NCBI RefSeq assembly: GCF_019649055.1
Contig: NW_026570222.1
Coordinates: 1,674,001-1,738,000 of the forward strand
DNA: 64,000 nt
Direction of reading: 5' to 3'
Origin: Paramacrobiotus metropolitanus
Taxonomy: Eukaryota > Tardigrada > Eutardigrada > Parachela > Macrobiotidae
In this document: one piece after another, positions 55,734 to 64,000 of the stretch
Numbering within the stretch: the stretch's first letter is position 1
Layout: each line of letters starts with the position of its first letter
Notes under the pieces: model-generated
Told to the model about the DNA's origin: nothing
What the model saw: only the letters and a program-made list of their open reading frames with translations
The model's database searches: none
Translations under genes and position numbers: made by a program

Positions 55734-58700
55734 CTATGTCTCCACTGGTCCATCTTCCGTGGGTGTCCATATTCGGACAGTTCCATCGTCCGACACACTA
55801 CATATTGACAACTTAACTTTCACAACAAGTACCGCCTACCGGCAAGTCGCCATTTTTAAGAAGTATTTTTGAACGAAGGTAATAACTAATGGTAAGTAGG
55901 TAACAGAAAATTACTGAATCACAAAAAAAATAAAACTGTCACGCGAAACATGCTCGTACTACAGAACACTACTAAGTATTTACAAAATAATCCCGTTATT
56001 CGAGTTAGTTTCGTTACTGATAGTTAATATTAGTTAGGTATTCTAACCACAAGGTATTCGCTTTGGTAAATCATTGTAATCCCGTAATAAGCAATTACTC
56101 AACAATCATAAAACAAGGCTAGCATCAACCAGTGCAATAAAGACAAGTAGTAACTTTGCGGACTTCTGTACAGCTAAAAGAGTTACGTCTTTTACTTGTT
56201 CTAGTTGTGGGATATTTTAGCTTTAGTTTAAATAACTTTGCGTGCGGAAGTTTCAAATAAATCACCGAAGCTCAGTGATTAACCTGTGATTAACTGTTCA
56301 TTTTTTATCTGTATTGTACATGCGTTTTATGAAATAAAACTTCAAGTAAGTACCTCGTACTATCTACTCTACTCCATAGTCAACCAGAACAGGGCAGAGC
56401 AACATGTTAATATTAAAATTATTAAATAAGAATGCCACACACACCTTGCCAACATAGAAGGGCATTCCGGATTCCAGTGCACACAATTTACAGTCCTTGT
56501 GTGTCCGGAGAGAATTAATACGGGATTTTCTCTGGCAATGTTCCAGATATAAACTTTGTTGTCTAAAAAGTACCATTACAAACCTTATCAATGCAACTGC
56601 GTAATTTCTTTCACCTGGCTTATATAAGTGCTATACATATCTGTACCTTCGCTTCCGCTTGCCACGAACTTATCTTCAACTCCCCCAAAACATGAGTGAA
56701 TTGTAAAATATCCTTGTTGCAATCCTTGGAATTTTCTTAGCAGGACTTTATCTTCTAAATCCCACAAGTGGACACCTTGGCTGGCCACATTCAGTAGGGC
56801 AAGACGGCCAGTTTTATCACAGGTAAATGATAAAATTGACTGGTCCTCTTTCAACCTGTTATTAAGCAAACGGAAAATGTTTGACAGCGAGAATAATATC
56901 AAGAAAACCTACGGATTCATCGAGTTTTTATAAAATGGCACATCGAAATTTGAAACTATCGACTTTTATATTCCCCAGTAAGGTAACGAATACGTACATA
57001 TTAGCAACAAAATAATAAGAAGCGTACAACTTGATAAAAAATAAACTTAAGCCATGTCTTAGATAAGCAACTCACAACTGCTTGTCCATGACGTTAACGA
57101 AGTCGTACTCTCTGATACGATGGTGAGTATCAGATGCCAATACTTTGCCATCATCACGGAAAGCCAAGCCTTGCACTCGAACACCTTCCCATGTATCCAA
57201 CAACTTTCCATCAAGATCCTGAAACCAAACGGAAATATTGCCGGTATTTCTTGACTAATTGCTTATTCAATAAGCTTAAACCGTACACAGATATAGAACT
57301 GCCCCCGCGCGCCACCGGTAACGAACTTCTTGCTATCCTTATGCCAGGCACATGATGTGAGGCTGTCTTCGGGGAAATGATTCAGTTTGCATCGCTGTTC
57401 GCCAGTCTAAAACAAAACAGAACATTAACAAACATCTCGTGCTCATAGTTAACAGCTATCGCAGAGCAAACGGTCATGGTTATGTATGGCACGAGTACAC
57501 TATTTGCCAGCACCGCTTAAAAACGAAACAAAATTAACGATTATGTTCACCGATCTTTTAATACTGCATACTTCTATATTTGACAATGTGATGTGACTAT
57601 ATGTCAATGACAGTCCAATACAATATTACAATATTACATTTGACAGTATCAATACATGTTATCTAAAAGCAACACTTTCTAAAAAAAATTAACAAAATAC
57701 AAACTGTACAGAATCATAAAAATCGGTATGTCAAGCGTTTCTCACCTCTACACTCCATATCCACAATTCATCTGAACTATCATCGGGGCCACAGGCAGCT
57801 ATGTACAAATCATCGGGACTCCATGCCAGGTATGAGACACCGTAAGGATGATCAGAAAGGACACGGTGAGAGGTAACCCTTTTCGTGTCCTACAACAGAA
57901 CGACATTAGCATTTCAAACATGCAGTAAATACAAACCAATCTCGTAATATGCTGCTAAATGCAGCACCGTATAAACTTGCAGACAGGAGCTCACCAAATC
58001 CACATCCCAAATAATAACTGAATTATCTTTGGATGCGGTAGCCAGCTTTCGACCATTGTGTGAAAACCGACAAAACCACACTTCATCACGATGATCATGC
58101 AAGATCTGAGAGGTTTCACAAGGAAACAGTTCCCTGAAAATTACATGTTACAATAAGAAGACAAATATACACAGACAAAACAACAGCATATAAGAAAAGA
58201 AGCCAAGATTTACATAATGGAAAATCATTATTTGTACATTTCAGAAAAACTGAAATTAACAAACAGACCAGACAATAAAATTAACGATCATACTTGTTGC
58301 AGAGATGATCAACCAACAGCGAGACCCGACTTAGAGCGCGTGACTCCGATGGAGTATTATGAAGCGGACATCGTTGCACTTGCAGTTCCGTCGCCTGATC
58401 GAGCAAAGCCCGCAATCGACGGGGAGGAAGCATAACCGATGGTGGGAGAAAAGCTGCCGATTTCAATAAATAATTAGAAGTACAATACTTTTGGGAGAGC
58501 AACTAAATCTCGTACTCTGAAGGCTATCCATTAAGTTTTGACGCGACACGAATCCTTTTCCTGGCCATCCAGCAACGGTACATAGTTCGTCTTTCCCGCG
58601 GGTCATCAGACAGCTACAAATGCAAGAATTCGCTCAAAGCTACTCTTTGTCAAAAACAGCACGAAATGCTTTACCGGAAACTCCTTTTACCTCACTGTCA

Positions 58701-59996
58701 GAAGATCTACATTTACTCACTAGCTTAGCTCGTGAACACGGTGTGTGTTGTATTCCAACGGCGTCAATTCATAGCGCAAAGTATGCAGTGCCTCCAGTAT
58801 TCGCCCATCTTGAACGTTCTCTAGATATTTTTGTTCACGGAGCAAAAACTGCATTTTCTACAACCGAAAACGTAACATTATATTACACGATAATCATGAT
58901 GATAGCTCTCATTAAAATCTACAATGGACAGTGGACACCACCGGATCTGCTCTATAGCGTTCTGCCCTTATTTGCCAATCCTAATATATTTTCTCTCAAA
59001 CATTTTTGTCAAACATATTTAATTTTTCTAAAACTTCTGTTTGAAAGGTACCGTCACCCCACTATCTGTGCACTTAAAACACGAAAAAACGTGTAATAAT
59101 AGTAACTGATACGGTAAGCCGAGATAAGCAATCAAGTAGCTAGTACCTTTTGGCCACCTGGAGTGCTGACAAGAGGAAAAAGTTCTTTCAGCGATCGCTC
59201 TGCCTACAAAAACACGAAATCTTGTTTACAAATTTCTATTGGTCATCGCCAGGACACCATATCATACATCTTCCCAATTCCCATTCATAACATTTTCCCG
59301 AAATTTCGATGCACTTAATTGCTCCATCTGGCAGCCAGATTCTGCAATCAGTGCTTCCACCGTTTTTCTGTGAAAACACTAGCTATGAAAACCACGAAAA
59401 CGCAAACAAATTAAATATGCTTACGTCAATCCCAAGCTCTGCAGATGCTGCCCCATCAGTCGAATGATCTCCTGATCGCGTAAGGAGAAGGTTCGAAAAT
59501 CCACCTTTGCTTTCATCGCATGATGATGTCCATTGGACGCATGAACATGATGTTCGTCCACCACACCGTCTCCTTTGCCTATACCATTCCTTTCGCCTTT
59601 GCATTTGCCTACGAAGCTGCGAGGCAGGGCTTCAGCACGCTGATTGCCCTGATCCAGCACGTCACCCGTCGCATGAGAATGACCGCCATCCACTTCTTCT
59701 TTCAGCATTGCTAATGCGGATCCACTTATCAGCAGACGCTGATAACCTTCCACTGGTTCCACTTGGGAGGAAAGTGAACCAGATGACTGGACGGAAGCAC
59801 CAGTAATGCTGCTGCTTGTCCCTTCACCACGCAGACGCTTCCGAGGTGGGACGCGCGACCCTTCCTCGTCTTCAGAGCTTGGAGCGGATATTTTTCTTGA
59901 TTCCAGAGTAACTAGGCTAAATAATGCTCGGGCTTTTTCGTTCGCTTGCGTCTGCCTTGGCCAGCTGGTCGCATTCCTTTGGAGCACAATTCCTGA
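55734..59996 (-). CDS. WDR26: WD repeat-containing protein 26 (GID7-like)
   Basis: Subunit of the CTLH/GID E3 ubiquitin ligase complex, related to yeast Gid7. Thirteen coding exons: 59996-59425, 59367-59268, 59203-59147, 58857-58721, 58613-58516, 58453-58294, 58133-57995, 57889-57746, 57406-57287, 57218-57076, 56855-56647, 56562-56445, 55797-55734. All phases close; about 686 residues from 59996. The first listed exon is a Ser-rich, His-containing low-complexity region ending in the LisH helix ([17 protein letters not shown]). [79 protein letters not shown] repeats: [85 protein letters not shown], then [10 protein letters not shown]. The 59996 boundary is a putative acceptor with no in-frame ATG nearby, so the true start is in an upstream exon not found. 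Confidence 0.95.
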
Positions 59997-62900
59997 CTGA
60001 ACGTGAAAAAGCCACGAAGTCGCTAATCCCGACTACTGTCTCTTCTTAGACGTATTTCTGGTTCTTTTTTACGCGAATTCTCGATCTGGGAAAAACAATT
60101 TCGGGAATTTTTAAAACATTATTTTTTGGATTCACGTGACTAAATTTGGTGTGGTTAGCAGCAAATGTTGTCGCGAAAAGAACCTGATCATGCAGCAGCT
60201 TGTTTACATGTCGCATGAGTTGCAAGCACTGTATGATACGATACCATCTGCAGAATAGAGCTACGGATTTGATGCCTTTAGCGCACCATTTTAAGAAACC
60301 ACAACACTGAAACGAATGATTACGTAGTCGTTTTACGTAACCTTACCTCGGATCCGAACGTGTACGCTTCTCACTTACTGAACGGCAAAACAAAACTGCT
60401 ACCAAATGCAAAACTCTGTAACGCTGTAATCACGAAAAACAAAACAATCCACCATTATCATTTCCTTTCTAACAATGGCCCCGCAATACTAACTCTGCAT
60501 AGTCAGTGGTGCTGATGACTACGTATAGTGAATCAAAACACTGATGAAAAAGCTGGCAGGTTTATCGATAAATGATCATCATGTTTTTAGAGAAAGACGC
60601 ACTCGTACGTACAGTACTTGCTACGCACTCGTACTTGCTCGCAGCTGCTCAACTCAAACGATGTACGACATCGACTTGCCATTAAATTTTGTACTAACCA
60701 GTATTAGCTGAACTACGGTTGAACTTCATTTTGATCCTGCTGTAGCAGACAGTATCCGGAATCCGGATGCTATCAGTGGCGTACCAGTACAGTGCGGCAC
60801 ATAAAAAACATTTAATTTTTTCTTTTGTTACAGTTGAGAATATTTAATATGCAACGAAGAAAGCTACAGCAAAGCTGCCAAGGAAGAAAACAGTTACTTA
60901 AAAGACTTTAAAAACAATCAACACTGCTTACTTAAAGCTACGTACTTCATATAGTAGGTACAATAAAATTAACGAATGCAATAAATAAAATATTACGTTA
61001 TGTACAGTATTTTATTTTTGTCTTCAATTTTATTTTATTTGGAAAATATGTTTAAGTGAATAGGAGCGCTTGTAAGTTGTATCTATATAACTACTGTAGT
61101 AAACTGACTGCAGTTATGTAAAGAATTCGGCCGTCACTGCTTCAAATAGACGATCCTGTTTGATTTTTTCAATACTTCTACTGGTAGTTCGCAGAATAAT
61201 TTTGTGCAGTGCATGTTCATAATAAATTTCAAGCGCACAAATAACAGTTGATATACTCGTCAGTGTTTATAGAATATTCTTTAATAACAAATTATGCGCA
61301 AAAATATTTGGTTTCGCGCTAGTAGCGTATTGTACTTGCATCTGCAGCAGTATTGCATCTGCGTTAATCAAGTGTATAAACAAAACCAGGTAAAAAATTG
61401 ATATTTTAATTACTTAAATGAAACTGGCGGGCCAGAGCAATTCCGGAAGCTAACTGTTAATTAACTGGCATTTACCGCCTGCCGATAAAAATTACTGCAG
61501 TGATGGTAACAATTCATGGCTTTTTATTTTAACTCATACCTGTAATTTTCGTTTACCATCCGCCATCGTGGGATATAATATTATATAAATTATCAGGTAC
61601 TATAGTAATACTGCCTAGGGTGTTGAAATTAAAATGACGCGTGATAATAATATAAGGAAGCATGACCGTAGTAGTGCAGGAACCATGGCTTGTAGTGCAA
61701 GTATGCAAAATTCGGAACGTCATGCTTTCGGCACCGTGTTTCCAGCAATCCAGCTGATACATGTGGAAAGGTCACAACTACGTACTTCCGTAGTTCAGCT
61801 TGCATGATACTCCAGGCGACAAAGAACTGGATGAAGCAAATATCCGCGTTGAATTTTGTAATGGGTATGGCACCTGCCAGTGCAAGCAAATAATTTTCGA
61901 TTTTAAAATCGAAATTTTCGTTTCAAAATTACTGTAGCAAAATCCCATTCCTCAAGTTTCTAGAAATTTAGGAAACGAAAATTCATACGACTTACAGGTA
62001 TCACTGCTCCTGTGTAACCGCTTTAGATTGTTTTAGTTTGGAGTTCGTCCCTTATTCATGAGAAATTTTACAAATATAATTTATCTTATATTTTTAGTTC
62101 TGCAAATACTTTTTGTACATAGATAATAATTATTACTTACTTTTTGTACAAGCTGTACCCGCAATACAATACATACGGTATTTGGTCACTTTTGCATACT
62201 TGTATACCGTACACGGTACTAACCATAAGTAGCATGGGTAGTAGTACAACTGCAATACTTGCATAAACCCACTGTATAGCGATACAGATATACCTTATAT
62301 AAATATATATAAAAATACAACAAATATATTTATACTATATTGCTAGACGCTAGTCACGCAACCGATGCGAAACGTCACAATAAGATTTTTTTCTTGTAGA
62401 GCAAGCAAGAACAATTATTTAAAACATGGTTTAGGTTACATATGTATTGTGCATTGTACAGTACATAATTTTTTCTATATAATTTATATACAGTTGCGCA
62501 GGTCCTATTACACTATGCATATGATCTCTGAATATTGCATGGGAAGTGTGGCTCTTTATTTTTTAATGATGTTTACCACACTTCGTAGTCCGCAGCATTG
62601 AAGTACTCGTACCTTTCTGTGGTTGCGGCTAAAATCACAATTAAAAACTTTGCTTTAAAATTAGTTATGCGACATAATATACATACCAAACACATACTGC
62701 GTTACATATGTCATAAGTTCATAACTATAAGTTCATAACTATAGCGTATAGCGTTCAAGTGAACGTTAGATTCAAAATTGTGCGGTAACGGTAACAACAA
62801 ATTCTGCATCCCTTTTGATAACTGTAAGTTGTGGCTTATTCCTGTAGTTAGACTTCGGGTACAAAACAATAATTACCGAAGCGTACAAACTATAGTTCGG

Positions 62901-63231
62901 CGTGCCGTATCTATATCTATATTAAGAATACAGTATCATTAAGTACCCGGTAAAGCAAACCAATGCTATAACGATAAAAACTACCTCGAGCTTGGCACTG
63001 TTGAGCCAGCATCGTATGTTTGATTTGTTACAAAAAGACCATCTAATGGCAAAGCGAAATGCTAAATCAATGGATAAGGGTTTTTGCAAATTATAAGTTA
63101 GCGTGCAGGTTCCGTATCGTTAATCACGAGCCAGCCCGCGTAAACCAGTGGCACTGGTGTGGTTTGGCGAGAAAGTCAAGTCAGATCGGCAAACACTACA
63201 CAAGCCGCTTTTGCAAATGATATGTTTGTTT
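59997..63231. other. Upstream of WDR26 and gene-poor DNA
   Basis: 60.0-60.8 kb should contain the first WDR26 exon and promoter; I could not fix a start. From 60.8 to 63.2 kb the DNA is very AT-rich with only short frames of odd composition. No RNA gene, transposon or tandem array recognised. Confidence 0.45.
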
Positions 63232-63588
63232 TTAACCTGCTGGTGTAGTCTTGGTGGTTACGATATGGCCTTCCACTAAATATGTCTGATCATGACGTTT
63301 GTAACCTCTGTCTACGCAAATGAACAGTTTACAGCGTCGCTGCTCGTCATATGTATCAACAGTTCTCTTCAAGGCTTCCAAAGTTAAATTTTTAATTGCG
63401 CTAATCCCTAAACGATTTGCCAAGAGACTGCCTGTGCTACACGAAAGATGTGTCTGCGTTATAATTCTCTTGTAATCAGCATCCGGTCGCCGGCCAGTCC
63501 CATTAATGGATATCCCGTTATACTTCATTACATTGCAGCTGCTCGCATTACCGATTCCGAGCGGGTTTAGCGATTGTTCATCGTTTGT
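63232..63588 (-). CDS. Plausible terminal exon of an unrecognised gene
   Basis: After an acceptor (ATTTGTTAG, ending 63589) a frame of 118 codons runs to a TAA-type end at 63232. It reads SLNPLGIGNASSCNVMKYNG, then RRPDADYKRI, LSCSTGSLLANRLGIS, LTLEALKRTVDTYDEQRRC, KLFICVDRGYKRHDQTYLVE. Composition is soluble-protein-like with three Cys in the first half. Family not recognised. To its right (63589-63818) both strands are open, so the partner exon is ambiguous; the gene may extend past the window. Confidence 0.4.
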   Translation of the reverse strand, partial: TNDEQSLNPLGIGNASSCNVMKYNGISINGTGRRPDADYKRIITQTHLSCSTGSLLANRLGISAIKNLTLEALKRTVDTYDEQRRCKLFICVDRGYKRHDQTYLVEGHIVTTKTTPAG

Positions 63589-64000
63589 CTAACAAATCCT
63601 ATCGTCTGACACCAATCAACCGGACAACGTCTGATTCTGTGCTTCTGCAACCCGTTGCAGAACTGAATGTTACTAATATTATTCTATCTGTCGGAAACCG
63701 GGAGACTGCCTCATGTGTTTCCTGGCGTGCTTCGTTAATGGTCAAAACTACCGTACCTTGTTCGGATTTTGTTGGTCAAACCCTGTTAAGAATGAAGTTT
63801 TTTTCAAGATTCTTTTAGAACTTGTTTTTTAACGAAGCAGGTTTAATTAGTTGACATCTCCAACCGCCGCCGATTATTAGCTGGAGCCGTTTATACTTCA
63901 TGGCAAAAATTATTAAATTTGGGCGACTGTGACTTTCACGCTCGTCATCGCTCACGATAGTACGCGTACATACGTACCTAATTCCCCTTCTGCATTTCTG
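63589..64000. other. Window end, strand of coding unclear
   Basis: Between 63589 and 63818 the minus strand has a 58-codon open frame (TINEARQETHEAVSRFP) and the plus strand a 77-codon one. Either could be an exon; neither has a recognised family. The last 180 bp show nothing. Confidence 0.3.

Noticed and set aside
58620-59096. 158-codon plus-strand frame inside WDR26, looking like a nested antisense gene
   Set aside because: The opposite strand carries a clear WDR26 exon here (58857-58721) with family-matching residues and splice sites; the plus frame runs over exon and introns and matches nothing I know.

Overview
The window is animal nuclear DNA. It holds spliced genes with canonical GT..AG introns (mostly about 45-150 bp), AT-rich intergenic DNA and no bacterial-type operons. 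The gene set points to a compact protostome genome: a core alpha-1,3-fucosyltransferase of the insect/nematode type, SRP54, eIF4G2/DAP5, alpha-endosulfine, a Na/Ca-K exchanger, dihydroceramide desaturase, WDR26 and a BAHD1/winged-eye protein. I cannot name the phylum from sequence alone. All exon models were built by eye from splice consensus plus the amino-acid families. Where exon phases are stated, they close without frameshift.

Layout from left to right. 1-2162 (+): C-terminal part of a GT10 fucosyltransferase, cut by the window edge. 2888 to about 7942 (-): eIF4G2/DAP5, 16 coding exons, with the first exon unresolved. 8-19.3 kb: mostly gene-poor, with a decayed protein-coding patch on the minus strand at 14.2-15.2 kb. 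19378-22113 (+): BAHD1/winged-eye-like BAH-domain protein. 22623-25700 (-): SRP54, complete, 14 exons. 28883-29287 (+): alpha-endosulfine. 31025-39229 (-): SLC24-type exchanger, 18 exons, with a ~53-bp minisatellite filling much of one intron. 39.2-48.3 kb: gene-poor, with several unrecognised coding-like patches at 40.5-42.1 kb. 48345-51182 (+): sphingolipid delta-4 desaturase with an unusual C-terminal tail. 52709-54523 (+): a two-exon gene I cannot assign with certainty. 55734 to about 59996 (-): WDR26. 60-64 kb: gene-poor, with one plausible terminal exon at 63.2-63.6 kb (-).

There is no functional cluster; these are unrelated housekeeping and regulatory genes. Several neighbours are convergent (fucosyltransferase/eIF4G2, BAHD1/SRP54, endosulfine/SLC24, unknown gene/WDR26). 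SRP54 and endosulfine are divergent, as are SLC24 and the desaturase. The most interesting leads are the unassigned 433-residue protein with a possible ADP-ribosyltransferase-like motif, the decayed gene near 14-15 kb, the intronic minisatellite and a paired GC-rich hairpin element at 38.0 and 43.9 kb.
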